Shown piece by piece: positions 23,599-35,999 of a DNA stretch of 64,000 nt. How positions within the stretch are numbered: the first letter of the stretch is position 1; every line of letters begins with the position of its first letter. The stretch is from Gyrodactylus bullatarudis (Eukaryota; Platyhelminthes; Monogenea; Gyrodactylidea; Gyrodactylidae), in NCBI GenBank assembly GCA_012064415.1, contig SSNU01000227.1, positions 1 to 64,000 on the forward strand, written 5' to 3'. The notes under the pieces are model-generated. The model saw only the letters and a program-made list of their open reading frames with translations, made no database searches and was not told where the DNA came from. The translations under genes were made by a program, and so were the position numbers.

Positions 23599-26500
23599 TT
23601 ACTCATTCAGTTTGAATGTGGTCAGATGACTCAATGGAATAGCTATGCCGAAATTTTCATTAATCAAATTCATCTCCTGGTGTATAAAGTTTACAGGAAT
23701 CAAGTTGTCTGCACTGGATATGAAAATATCTTGCCCATTGATGGGAGTTTCTGTATGTCCTGATGCAAAAGTTGATCCTTGCGTCTTAGAACAAGTGTAG
23801 ATGATTGACTCAAACTTGCTTTTGTTATCCTGCTCCGGTTGGAGATTGATCTTGTTGATTTTCTTCCAGATACTACTACTATTGTTACTTCGAGTCTTGT
23901 TAATGATTCTGAGGTTCTTTGGGAATATATGAACCCTTAGATTGTTTGTGAAATCATTGATCATATTGCAACCGAGTATCTCTTGTATAACAAATGAGAC
24001 TATACTGATTATAAAACAACTTCCGTATGTGTAATCTTTATAGTACTTGGTTTCGTGTAGATTCTCACTCAAATTCGATACACAATAAATTGTTCCAGTC
24101 AAGGATAGTATACCTATAATAGGAGAGAAATTTTTAAAAATAACTTATAATAAAATAACCTATTAAAAAACTTTTAAATAAAATTATAATTTTGATCCAA
24201 GGGTAGTACCCAAGAAAATTTTGAAATTTGATCTATTTAAAGCTGTAAGTCAATTTGAAAACACAAATGTTATGATTTTTTTTCAATAAATTTAACTTGA
24301 TTTTTATTTTTCGCGCAAATTTCTTCTCCCGTTCCATACATAAACCAATCGACGCAGAAATTAATCTCCAATTTAATTATATCCAATTGTTGGGCAATTA
24401 GTTAAGTTTTTCTTATAGTCGTTTCTCGAAATTAGAGGAGAAGTACTCGAAATTAGTAGAGAGCTGTACAAAATTAATGAATAGCTATACAAAAAACGAA
24501 ATAAGCATAGACGAAAAACATATATAATTATTCGAAATTGGTAGAATCCTTGTTCAAAATAAGTCCACACTTTTACATAATAGAGAGAATGCTTAATTAC
24601 AGGTCTTGAGCTGTACAAAATTAGTGAATAGCTTTACGTATTGGACCATTGTTTATTCGTAATTAGTGCAGACTTATTCAATATTAGTGTTTCAACTGAT
24701 CGAATTTAGGAGAATTAAAATTTTCTAATTATACAAGACTTTCCTCCAATAGAAATCAACTCATTGACTAATTTACTATTACTTGATGACTATTGGTCAT
24801 TGACCAATTTGGGTCACATAGGATACATTTTATATCTAACCCTTAAAAAGGTTAGATCATATCCATCACACATGAACAGAGCTTTAATAGACAATTCGAA
24901 AATTCAAATTGGTGTCAATATTCTAAACAACAATAGGGACATTGAAAATGTAACGAGCTCACTGAACTGTTCTAAAAGTACAGCTTATAAATTGAGAAAG
25001 AAGGCTTTCTCTCATGAGACTGGAAACTACCATGCTTATGAATGCCAAAAACGTGGACGCAAGGCTAAAACAATACCTCAAGAAACAAAGGCAAGATTCC
25101 TTAATGAAATTAGGAATGATTGTTTGCTCACTCGACAAGAATTGAAAGAATCCCTCGAAATTTCAGATCGGCAATTGAATAAGCTATTTCAAGAATGTAA
25201 AGTTACCAGGAAACGAGTACGCGTTCTATATGAAGTGCAAGACGACGAGGAAACTATACAACAACGTAAAAATTATGCAAACTGGTTTTACACAGAAAAC
25301 CGCCAGAATATAAATGATCTTTATTTCCTGGATGAGACTGGTTTCAATATACACACACAAAAAGAATCCGGTTGGAGTATAACAGGTAGATCATAATAAT
25401 CATAATCGTTCATTTTAGGTGAAAGCCCAGTTGTTTATACTGATGGAAGAAGAAGAAACAAAACATTGCTAACGGTCATTGGAATAAACAGAGTTCTAGA
25501 ATATGAAACCATGGACGGAGCTTTCAACAGTCGAATATTGCAAGAATTTATAGTTCAGAAATTGAATATTTCTCTTCCAATGAATGCAACCTTGATAATG
25601 GATAATGTTATATTTCACAAATCTCATATCGTTCGGGCTTCTTTCAGAGAGGATATTATAGTGAAATTCTAACCTCGTTATTCCTCTCAGCTGAATCCAA
25701 TTGAACAAACCATTTCTCAATTGAAAAGTATTTACAAAAGCTACAGAACACGAAACAACGTTGATCTCATAAACAATATTGAAATTTCAATAGAAAAAAT
25801 ACAAGACAATGATTTTTCTCCTTATTATGAAAATATGTTGAAATTCATGAGGAGAGCTCTTAGGGAAGAACCCTTTGGAGCAGATTGAATATTTAATGAA
25901 AAGTTTATAAGGTTTATAACAAATAGTGTTTATTGAAACTTATTTATCAAAAATATAGACTATAAAGTTGATAAAATCCATTGATTGAAATATAATTTTC
26001 ATAAGAAAGAAGCTCTAATTAACTAAATAGATTTTTTTATCATTGAAAAGTTGTTATTTATGATTTAATCAATGAATTTAAGTCAATATATTGTAAAAAT
26101 TTTAATTCTCCTAAATTCGATCAGTTGAAACACTAATATTGAATAAGTCTGCAGTAATTACGAATAAACAATGGTCCAATACGTAAAGCTATTCACTAAT
26201 TTTGTACAGCTCAAGACCTGTAATTAAGCATTCTCTCTATTATGTAAAAGTGTGGACTTATTTTGAACAAGGATTCTACCAATTTCGAATAATTATATAT
26301 GTTTTTCGTCTATGCTTATTTCGTTTTTTGTATAGCTATTCATTAATTTTGTACAGCTCTCTACTAATTTCGAGTACTTCTCCTCTAATTTCGAGAAACG
26401 ACTATAATGATTCTGATGAATTAGTAACTCCAGTTTTGGGAAAATTCGAAATTTTCGAATTTTGCGAATACCTTCGTAACTCAATACAATTCGGAGATTC

Positions 26501-29500
26501 TGATACCAGAATCTGCATCAAATTTCAGGATCACTTAAGTTTATTTTGATATCCCCAGATCGAAAAAAAAGTTACACGCCGTGTTTTTTGTCTTTAATAA
26601 AGACTCTCTAATTTTTTTCAAATCTTGATCAAGAGGCTTTTAGATCCTTGGTCCTATAGGGTTCTTATTTTCAGAATAGTTCTTGAAAATTATGAATCCT
26701 TCACTAAAATTTTTAACTTTAATGCAGAGTTTGATGATGAAGAAAAATCTGGCTTGTCATTGGTTGAAACAAGATTCACTGAATACTTGAACCAATCAAG
26801 AGCGAGAATTTCTAAAATTTGTTAAAACCTGATTTAAATAGCAAAGCAAAGCAAAAATCCAGTTCTTGCCAATTATCTCAGCTCACAACCAGCCGAATTA
26901 ATTTTAACTACGTGACCTACGTTATATTTATACATATATTTTAAAACCTAAAATGTCTAAATCCTAGTAAAAGAAGAATTTGAATTTTATTGTTTTATTG
27001 TAAAGGAATTCAACTCACCGGAAAATATCAACATGCAACCAGAAATGCAGAGATTCCTTGACTTTCTCTTATTGCTCTCATTGCATAATAGGGCCGTGAA
27101 TAAGATGATTGAATAAATGATCAGAATTAAGTTAACCAAGAGAAAAATTGGCATAAACATCATTGAATCTAGAATATAAATGAATCTAATGAATAAAAAT
27201 AAATAAAAAACCTAGTTAGCTTAGAATTTTAGAATTGGTTCGACAACATCAGCATGCATATATATTTGAATGACTTCTGTCGCATTGAGAAATTATTGAA
27301 AAAGCTGTGACATGAGAACTCAAATAATTCAATAATCAAAACCTAATTTTATTGAAAAGTGGAATTATTTCGAGCAATTTATTGAATCTCATAATTCGAT
27401 AGTTTTAAAATCAAACGCTAAAGAAATAGTAGAAATAGTTCTGATAATTTGATTTGGTCAAATTGTGAAATAACTCATCACAAGCTTGGATGAAATCCAA
27501 TTGTAATCAGATTTATTATCAAGAAATGACTCGTTCTCCTATTCAGTTATCTTCCCTATATATTCTTCACCATGATTTATCATTATTGTAGTATTCCCTA
27601 TCGGAAAATTTAATTAAATATTGCCTTCCAGTGTACGCTCTGTGCAGAATTGTATTGTGGGAAATGGAATTTCTTGATTATATTTGCAAATTTTATTATC
27701 CTTATTATTACGTATTTCGCACCAAAAAAACTTGTACTCATAAATATGATTTGTCAACTACTAAGGAATAAGTTTAGAATCGTGATGAAGAATTTATGGT
27801 TTTCAAATAATTACAATTAGTTATTAAGAAGTTTTTTGATAACTTTCTAGATACTGTTGATTAGGTCCATATAAAAAACAACATTGCATAGGGATTTTAC
27901 TTTCTGTACTTACAGATGTACTAGACTTGGACAGAATTTTGCAAAATTACTTAAATCGCTCATCGATATGATAAATTTAATCTTCAAGTATTTTAATATT
28001 ATCCCACTAAATTTCGCTTCAAAATGCCTCTCACTGCTTCAGGAATTAGATTTAAAAAATTGTGAAAATTTTCAAATTAAAAACGTTTTTTAATGTTTTA
28101 TATTCATAATTTCAACTTGAATTCACATTATTTCTTACAGAAAGTTTGCTAAAATGACTAAAATCCTATTGAAATTGTTTTTTCAATAGTTATTTTTCAT
28201 GAATATTACAATGTTTATCGGTAGAAAAACATTTTAAACTTGAAAATTTTCACAATTTTGTTTATCTAATTCCAGAAGCATAAAAAGGTATTTGATCCGA
28301 AATTTGGTGGGATAATATTAAAATACTTAAAGATTAAATTTATCATATCGATGGGCTATTTTGTCCAAGTCTAAACTGTACTATGAAATTCATCTGATGA
28401 GCTTTATTAATTGGTAAAACAAGAGAAAATACTCATGCCCAAAGCCTATCGATTAATTTATTCCAAGAGACTGAAATAGATTCTCAAAAAAAGACTAATA
28501 AATCTTAATAATTAATTCTTTTGAGAAATAGAATGAAAAAGTGACGGCGAAAAAAGAGATATTTTTCTTTCATAAAAAACGTTAATGTTTCCTCTTACTT
28601 TCAAATAGAGTTAATAAACTATTTCAATGCTAACGATAATATAGCAGTTAATAACAGCAGTATCTAACATGGAAAAAGAATAGTCAATTTCCTGGTCCAT
28701 CAAAAAATTTCAACTTGATAACGCTGTAAAGTAGGAGTAGGTATGTGACGTTGTAATATAGTATTTCTACATTTCTATGTAGTCATTTCTTTTCACGATT
28801 GGAGAACGTTACTCTTCTACGCATGGCAGAAATGAATGCTTTTTTTAATAACTCAATCATTATTTTGAGTATACTTCTTGTTATTATTACATAAAGAAGG
28901 AAGATAGATGCAATAGAAAATCTGATATTAATAATAATCATGAAATTTATCTACGCAATTTTTGTCAAAGAGCTATTGAAATATTTGAGGGAAAACGTAG
29001 TTAAAGTCAGAGATGAATCATTAGAATTTAGTCGGAAATTTCTGTGAAAATTTTGCAAATTTCAGTGTCGGTGATAGTGTTATCAGATAAGAGCTGACAT
29101 ATCTGATAACTCAATCTGACTCGCGATAGAATTATCAAACATATCAAATCTAATTAATGTGACGTTGAGAATCTTAACAAAAATCTCAGTTTGAAAGTTA
29201 ATATAGTTATTTTTCGATTTGGCGCCAGAATCCATTTTTTCGAAATTTGAACTGAAAATTGAGCCGAATCGTCGAAGATTGAAATTAGACAAGAAAATCA
29301 ACTATACTTAATCTGATCTAAGGATTGATCGTTTGGGAGTTCGATTTGAATTTCTTGATCATTTTTACTACTTGAAAATCAATGAAATTTCGATAATTCA
29401 AAATACTTCAAAAATGGTGACACAAAAACCTTATTTTGATCATTCTGACACTTTCAAATCGAAATTAATTTTAGTTCAAAGTTCGGAAAATGGGATTATG

Positions 29501-32299
29501 ACCTATTTCATAAATTAATCGAACAAAAAATATTAACCAAAAACTTGGAAATTTTCCCATTTATACTGCTCCCAGACTATAGAGAAAAATAAATCAATAG
29601 AAAATCATTTTTTTCGATCAAAGGGGTCATTTAGAAAAATTCAAGACCTACTTTACGCATTTTAAATTAGAGAGATGCGTTTTCTACGATAAAATTCATT
29701 AATACGACAGATTCTTGACATCTTTTTCATTTTCTCGTGTGTAATTAAGAATTTTATGACTCAAAATTGGTTTTCAGGACGAACTTTATTTCAAAGTTTA
29801 ACAAAACATGGCTTCATCTTGATAGAAAAGAACAAATAAGCACCAAAGATGTATATTTAGATTATTTCTAAATGCCCTGAGAGTTTCTTTCGTTTTCATC
29901 AGGAATTCGAATATTTTAAAGATTTTTTGGAATCATTTTTCAAATTCCCATTTTTTTTCGAACTTTGAGCTGAAAAATATTTGTTGATTTGAAAGTGGGA
30001 GAGTGATCAAAAGTGGATTTTTAGAATCAAGATTAGATAATAAAGCTGATTAGCACCTTCAAATTATCGACATTTTCCCTATTTCCGAGAGATTTTGAAT
30101 TATCCATATTTCATTGATTATCAAGTACTGAAAATGATCAAAAAATCTGTTATGCATAAGACCAGATTCAGTTGAATTGATATTCTTTTCTAATCTTAAT
30201 CCTGAAAAAACTCTTCCGATCAGCCTTCCACTTTCAAATCAATTCCAGCTCAAACTTCGAATAAATGGGATTTCGGTGCCAAATGGAATTTGAAAATGAC
30301 CATATTTTTCATAAAAATGATTTTTTTCAGAGTTTTTTTCTTCAAATGGTAAAAGTGGACAGCATGAGTAGGATTGCAAAAAATCGAGATTTCTGTTCAA
30401 ATCATTGATTCCCAACTTCATCACAAATAGTTTTACTAGTCACGGTGGGATCCATTTGTATGCTGCGACATGGGTTAATCCATAAGACGAAACTGTGGAA
30501 TATGAGCACCTAAAACTAGCGAACAAATAACGTCTGAATTTGTTTCCTGAACATTTTAATCATAAAATGCATAAAAATTATTTGCAGTTTACTCCTTTAT
30601 TTCAGTGAGCATCTAATATTATCTCTACTCTGCTTATTGGATTATTGAGCAAAAAACATTTTCGCGTTTACGTGAAAAGATTACAGCTCAACGAGCCATA
30701 AAGAAGTGTATAAAAATTTGGATTTACATTAATCCTCAATCCAACGTTTCTGTATATTTTATTTATCATGATGATTTACAAGCATTTGAACACAATTTAC
30801 AAGTGTATCTAGAGCTTATCAAAAATGAATGGAGAACGTAGGCGTCCTTATTTTTGTGGAAAAATTGAAATTTATATAATTTTCACATGTTTGAGAAATA
30901 TCATTCAGAACTGCTCCTTTAATACACTACTTGTAAAAAAATTCATTGGCCGACTTATCCAGATCTACAAATGCATCAAAATTACTCACATTCAAAGAAG
31001 ACCAGTAATTGAATTCTAATCTTGTTCTGGAACCCTGAGCTTGAGAAATGGTCGGAGAAAATATAAGCTATATGCAACAGATTTACACGCCTTCTGTCAT
31101 CGACATATCATAAAAACTAAAAACTCGTTATGGCTGAAAAGAAAACTTTAAACTACATTGTATTATCCTAATCGGACTCTCACTACTGGTTAACTGTAAT
31201 CCAAAAATAATGCAAAATCTTGAAAATGATGAAATTTGAAAAGAATTATTTCTATGAAACAATAAATGTAAGTTGAGTGAAAAGGGGCTTCGAAAAAAAT
31301 GATTTTACATGTTACCAAAGAAAGCAAAGGATAAATAATGAAGATATTTTTGAAATAGATGACGGAAAAATACTCACATATGATCGATTTCCTGACACCG
31401 AACAAATCCTCTTCTATCTTCACTGTAATCAAGTAGAAACATTTCCATGATGTTTTGAAATCTAAAAATAGGGTTTTTCCTTCAATTTTCTCGTGACTTA
31501 ATGATGCTCAAAAACTCTAGCTAGTCTACATTTCATTATTAAACTCGGAACAACTCTCGATACTCCAGATCTAACACCAGATCAACCTTAGCTCAGACAT
31601 CAATTTATAAAACAGATCGCCAACTGCCTTTCTGAAAAAAAACCCAATCTGTAATACCATTAATTAAATTATAATTTAAGCTAGCTAAAATGAGAAATTA
31701 CTATTACCCAGTTTCTCTTCGGACAGTTGAGAAGATCCTGACCAATAGGAATACTAATTTTTAGATAGAATAGATAGAAAAGAGTTCAGAATACACGCGT
31801 TTCATCCACTGAAGAAGGTACTTGAATATCTCTGTACCGAGACGTCTGGAAGAGGCTTTGGAAAAGATTGATTATATTTAGATAGATTGATTATATTTAC
31901 TTTTAAAAATATTTATTGAAGAGTTGAGATTCCACCATGTATCAAAACGAATATTTACTGAATTCGATTATGAAATAAGCCCTAATGTGTTTTGATAAAA
32001 AATTTTTTACCGGTTTTTGAAAAGACGCCAAAGATTATTTTTATCTTGAAGCGATTAAACTCTCACAAGAACTTACAATTCCACATGTGATAATTTAACT
32101 GATAACATTTGCACACTTTCCAAGGGCCTATGTTAACTGTCTTCCATGATGTTGGCACTTTATTCTTGAGTTCATTTGTCTTCATGTCATACTGATAAAT
32201 GTACAGCCAGTCATTAAGTATTATAGATATAAATTGTAAGCAAAATAAAATTAGTAGTATGATCAATTTCAAAATATTCCCCAATGTCTTTTCACCCAT
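23599..32299 (-). CDS. Claudin/PMP22-superfamily-like four-pass membrane protein
   Basis: Four exons join in phase: 32077-32299, a 45-nt exon 31378-31422, 27019-27168 and 23599-24113, giving 310 residues. TM1 is near residues 8-28 (LGNILKLIILLILFCLQFIS). The first extracellular loop carries GPWKVCKC, close to the W-x(n)-[G/N]-L-W-x-x-C-x-C signature of claudins, with a preceding Trp (SWKTVNI). The small exon gives VRKSII before TM2 (FMPIFLLVNLILIIYSIIL), where family members have an Arg followed by a helix. TM3 is CMLIFSGILSLTGTIYCV and TM4 SCFIISIVSFVIQEILG, followed by a ~130-residue hydrophilic tail rich in Ser/Asn. Role could be septate-junction or channel-auxiliary; not decidable. Its introns are large (2.9 and 4.2 kb around exon 3 and exon 2), and one hosts a DNA transposon. 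Confidence 0.75.
24416..26404 (+). mobile_element. Tc1/mariner-IS630 type DNA transposon, complete with 309-bp TIRs
   Basis: Terminal inverted repeats 24416-24724 and 26096-26404 match with about one mismatch over 309 bp, and each outer end is flanked by TA (24414-24415; 26405-26406), the expected target duplication of this superfamily. The TIRs contain internal direct repeats: GAGCTGTACAAAATTA and the motif TTCGAAATTAG recur several times. A transposase gene lies between. The element sits inside an intron of the claudin-like gene, transposase on the opposite strand. TIR identity suggests a recent insertion. Confidence 0.95.
24872..25888 (+). pseudogene. Tc1/mariner-IS630 transposase, one nonsense codon
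   Basis: Starts at ATG 24872; a 33-nt intron (25386-25418, GTAGAT...TTTTAG) restores the frame in GWSITGESPVVYTDG. Total 327 residues, usual for the family. The N-terminus is helix-turn-helix (NCSKSTAYKLRKKA). Catalytic residues: Asp in LYFLDETGFNIH, Asp in TLIMDNVIFHKS and Glu in SSQLNPIEQ, with 33 residues between the second Asp and the Glu. A TAA at 25670-25672, just before PRYSSQLNP, interrupts the reading frame between the second Asp and the Glu, so this copy is probably inactive although otherwise intact. LDETGFN is a form seen in IS630-like eukaryotic transposases. Confidence 0.88.
27945..28112 (-). repeat. Dispersed repeat, family B copy 2 (inverted)
   Basis: Reverse-complement match to 28215-28375, about 100 bp away, so the two form a diverged fold-back. 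In the long intron of the claudin-like gene. Confidence 0.6.
28215..28375 (+). repeat. Dispersed repeat, family B copy 3
   Basis: Shares CCAGAAGCAT, GGTATTTGATCCGAAATTTGG and GGGATAATATTAAAATAC-type blocks with 19877-20055, same strand. Confidence 0.6.
29140..29430 (-). repeat. Dispersed repeat, family A copy (reverse)
   Basis: Contains ATTTTTACTACTTGAAAATC followed by AATGAAATTTCGATAATTCA, the reverse complement of the block at 59470-59520, and GGCGCCAGAATCCAT as the second landmark. Confidence 0.55.
29900..30190 (+). repeat. Dispersed repeat, family A copy
   Basis: Aligns over about 250 bp with 59320-59580: both carry AACTTTGAGCTGAAA (or AACTTTAAGCTGAAA), GGGAGAGTGA, AGATTAGA, TTTTGAATTATC and TTTCATTGATTATCAAGTAC-type blocks in the same order. 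Confidence 0.65.
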
Positions 32300-33340
32300 T
32301 CGGCGTTGAATGAAATGTGTGATGAGAATAAATCTAAATACTATCTGTACTATCCATTCGATGAATGTACGAATTGTCTTTTTTTCATTGGCTCATTCTT
32401 CTTTAAAATATACAGTATAATTTTACTTGTGAATCATGCTTATACTCACAAGTATAATGAGTATAAATTTAAACTATATTTGTAAACTAAAATACTAAAA
32501 ATAATGAGTAACTTAACTTAATAAGCACAGAACTTGTGTCAATAGAAAATAGCCCTCATCGAATTCAACTCATAAGAATATTGGCACACTTATCTCATGA
32601 ATGGGCATATTAATTTTTTCGATGTCTAATAATTTGGTCCTTTGAAAAAAGTAAAAATTCAAAGCTCGAAAGAAGGGAATTCATAGAGTTTCTATACGTT
32701 TCTAAATATAGCGAGAAAGTTCCTAAAAATTTCTAACACCTCTCGGTGTATTCTTAGTAAAAAAAATAATAGCCCCTTAAAGATCAACAGTAAAAAATCA
32801 AAATCAGTTTATTATTGCAATATATTTCTGGGAGCTTTTCTTATTTTTTCTTCTTACAAATCGCTATACTAAAGATTGAAAATAACTTGAAACTTTGGGA
32901 AAAGAGGTTTAGGTTAATGATTAATTTAAGATACATCAATCATTTTTAACTAAAAATTTACTTTCTCTACAAATAATATATTTTATATTATAAAGCTATT
33001 CTGGATGAATTTGATAATTTCAACATAAAAATAATTCGAAAAATTAATATTTCTTGGAAAAAGTAGGAGACATTTCAAATTGGCGCGAAATATAAACTTT
33101 GATTTCAAGGTGTGAGAGGGATTTTTAGGTTAAAAATGGTCGTAGAGATTAAAGGAAATAGTCTATTTCAAAGTATACATCCCATTACAAATTTTACTGC
33201 TTGAAAATTAATAAATTACGATGATCCTAGATCAGTTCATTCAAAAATTGAATAGTGATAATTGGTTTTTATGTCTATCGTTGATCCTGAAAGATAATGT
33301 TTGAAATCCCCAAAAATTTTACCCTGCAAGTTAAAGGTAT
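32300..33340. other. Intergenic, no gene; family A repeat at 33050-33240 (reverse)
   Basis: Upstream region of the claudin-like gene. 33050-33240 carries AAAGTAGGAGACATTTCAAA, TGGCGCGAAAT and TTTTACTGCTTGAAAATTAA, landmarks of family A. Nothing else could be supported. Confidence 0.5.
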
Positions 33341-33354
33341 CTATTGTGTCTTAC

Positions 33355-33430
33355 CTAAGGTCTAAGCTTGACTACACAAAGTCTCTTCTTTACTCTAATC
33401 TTCATTTGACTGAATAAGTCCTCTCATAAT
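33355..33430 (+). mobile_element. Non-LTR retrotransposon C-terminal fragment
   Basis: Encodes the end of the family's protein (RSKLDYTKSLLYSNLHLTE type), with the Leu-Thr-Glu-stop context also found near 39770. Very short and diverged. Confidence 0.5.
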
Positions 33431-33720
33431 GAGACCTTTTTTTTGGTTTGAAATAGCGACATTAATTATATAAAAATAAAAATAAATAGAATAGATCTGT
33501 ACAATGGAAAATTCTGAGCAGATAATGAGTGTTCATATACAGTTCTTCTTATGATGTATGACTGCTAATGAACTGCGAATACTCCATGCCTCATTTACAC
33601 AACATCATGAGCTACTGCAGAAAATCCAAACTCACAAGAACGTAAACTCAGCAAAAAACACTGTTAACGGAGTACCATGGATAAACTTTTCAAAAAATGT
33701 AAGATCCCAAAAACAGAGGA

Positions 33721-34440
33721 TTAATTTTTTAAATGAAGTTCAGATTTGAGAAGGGTAAAGGAATAATTAAGTTTTTCTCTTATATAAGAAATTATTATTT
33801 TTAAATTTGATAGATCATCACAATCACGAAATTCAAAAATGGAGTCAAGGAGTCTATAGGTAGAGAGTAGATAATGATAAGTGAAAGATGGGTTCCTAAG
33901 TGCATAGCTCACCGGAGCCAAAGATGAGCTATTGGAGAAAGTCTTAACGATAAAAGCTATTCTACGAATCCAAATTGGATCAAGACCTGATGTTATAATC
34001 AAGGCGTTATAAGAGTCAAGGGTGGGGTATAAATAGTGCAGGAATCTATACTGAACTCTTTCTAATTCAAGGGAAGCAGAGTTCGAAATGAAGGGTAGAA
34101 GAGGAGCTACATAATCAAAGTGAGGAAGTGCAAAACACTTGAAAGCTAGTATCTTCAGATCCCTGGTATTAGTGAAACGATTGATTATGTAGCAAACAGT
34201 TTTAAGGTGATTAATTTTTGTAAGAGGTGCAATTTTAAGGGAAGAGTCAATCTCAAAACCAAGATCAATAGTGGATGAAACAAATTCACCAGGTAAATGA
34301 AGATTAGAGAGGAAGGGTTCAGGGAGATTGATTGGGGTCATTATTTTGCACTTGTTCCTATTAATTTCCAGTCCCATTTTTTCAAGAGATGTCTTTTTGA
34401 ATAGCTGATATTAAAAGTGGTCGTTGAACTGGATTCTGTT
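33721..34440 (-). mobile_element. Non-LTR retrotransposon (LINE) copy 1, 5'-truncated
   Basis: A 218-residue open frame (33721-34377) encodes the region after the reverse-transcriptase catalytic motif: NRNKCKIM, LPGEFVSSTIDLGFEID, then ELERVQYRFLHYLYP, LIITSGLDPIWIRR and a C-terminal KLNYSFTLLKSELH. The same order is found in six other copies here. The palm FADD motif is missing, so this copy is truncated; sequence divergence from the other copies is large, implying a separate subfamily or older insertion. Confidence 0.8.
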
Positions 34441-34449
34441 GAGGTGCAT

Positions 34450-35999
34450 TGAGTTGGTGTGCTGCCTTCAGTTGCTTAGGGATCAAGATTAGTTTAAACT
34501 TTATAAAAACTTCACATCATCTAATTCAATTTCAATATAATGTTTTCATTTCAAAAAATGGAAAAATCGAAATTTTAAATGTCTCCTAAATTTTTCCAGT
34601 AACCGGTTTTCAAAAGATCTTCAGAAATGTTCGAGACTTTGATGAGTTTCTTGTAAAAATCATTATTTCAGCATGCAATTTTTGTTAATTTTTAGAGTAT
34701 TATTTTTTCAGTTTATAATTTTTCGAAACTAAACGGAAAAATCTGAATTTCAAAAGTTTATACTTCAAAGAGGTATGCATCACCTTTAAAAATAATTAAT
34801 TAAGAAAGTAGAAAATATCGGTTACAGGACAGAATTATGTGAAAGATGAATTCTTTCTCTCTTGGAACAAAATTCGAGATAAACATTGTTATCAATGTAT
34901 AAAAAGAAAACAATACGAAACATGATATGAACAGTTGTCTTTTGCCTGGATTCAGATTGAACCACTTTTTCATAAAAGATAAAAAAGAAGAAAATTAACA
35001 AAATTATAACGAATCAGGCTTCTTGATTAGCAACAACTTTTCTGTAAATTCTTCCCTTTATTTTTTTAATTAAAAATCACAGGCTTCACTCTTTGTTTCT
35101 GTTGCATTTGATGTGAGCTAAAATACTGTCTCCATGTACTCTCACTATCACTTCTTCTTATTGTAAAGAACAGAATGTGTATTTAGATAAAAAAAGAGGT
35201 ATAACAGTTGCCTTGTAATATCTTGGCCATATATCCCTTACGAGGAGGAAATTGCTTGTGTAGGGTGTATAAATATGTATGCATTTATATATAAATATAT
35301 AGATACATTTTTTAGAGATTTTTATTATTTATGGCTTGAACAAAAACACTACTATACTTCTAATCATGATATTGTAAGGAAGTATAGTGTATTCCAACCT
35401 TCAAATTTTTTTTCACAAATGCAAAATGTCTAATCCGAGGATTGTTTGGTATCACACATACATAGCAGTGTTTCCATAAAATGGCTTTTTCACAGAAGTC
35501 TTTCTTTGTAATTAATTCACATGTAAACCATGTTCTGGAGAGAGAGAAAAGTTTTCTTCCTTCGTGATGAAGGGAAAACGGGGTTGACAAATACAGTTTA
35601 TGTCATAATGGAATGACATAGACATCCTATCTAAACCACTGTACTTCGTTTTTATTCATGCAAAAAAGTATACTGCAATAACTTTTTGAATCTATCATCT
35701 ACATCAGAGAACATTAATTCATTACATTTCTACAAATTGATAAAGGGTCAAGCAATGTGAATTTGTTAATAAATGTTCATAGTTGTCAATATTTAAAATA
35801 ATTCATCTAGTTTTGTAGGCAAAGTAATTTGAAAAATAAAAAAATACTAATAAAGTCTGTAAGAAATTTGTTAATCATCTGGCTTTTGAAGATGCGAATA
35901 AAGAAGAGATTTGGAATAGTCTAATTTGGTTCTAATGTGCGACATTACTGATTATTTAATATTAATCTGATTGTTGACAATAACTTTTTTTAGATAGTA
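34450..35999. other. No gene seen
   Basis: AT-rich sequence between LINE copies 1 and 2. A reverse family A landmark (AATGTCTCCTAAATTTTTCC) occurs near 34580. No coding region could be supported. Confidence 0.45.

Noticed and set aside
24373..26549. Two apparent small proteins with identical N-terminal 60-70 residues on opposite strands
   Set aside because: They are readings through the two identical TIRs of the transposon (24416-24724 and 26096-26404), not genes.
26625..26825. 66-codon frame with acidic stretch
   Set aside because: Lies in the intron of the claudin-like gene; no splice sites fit its phases and no family resemblance.
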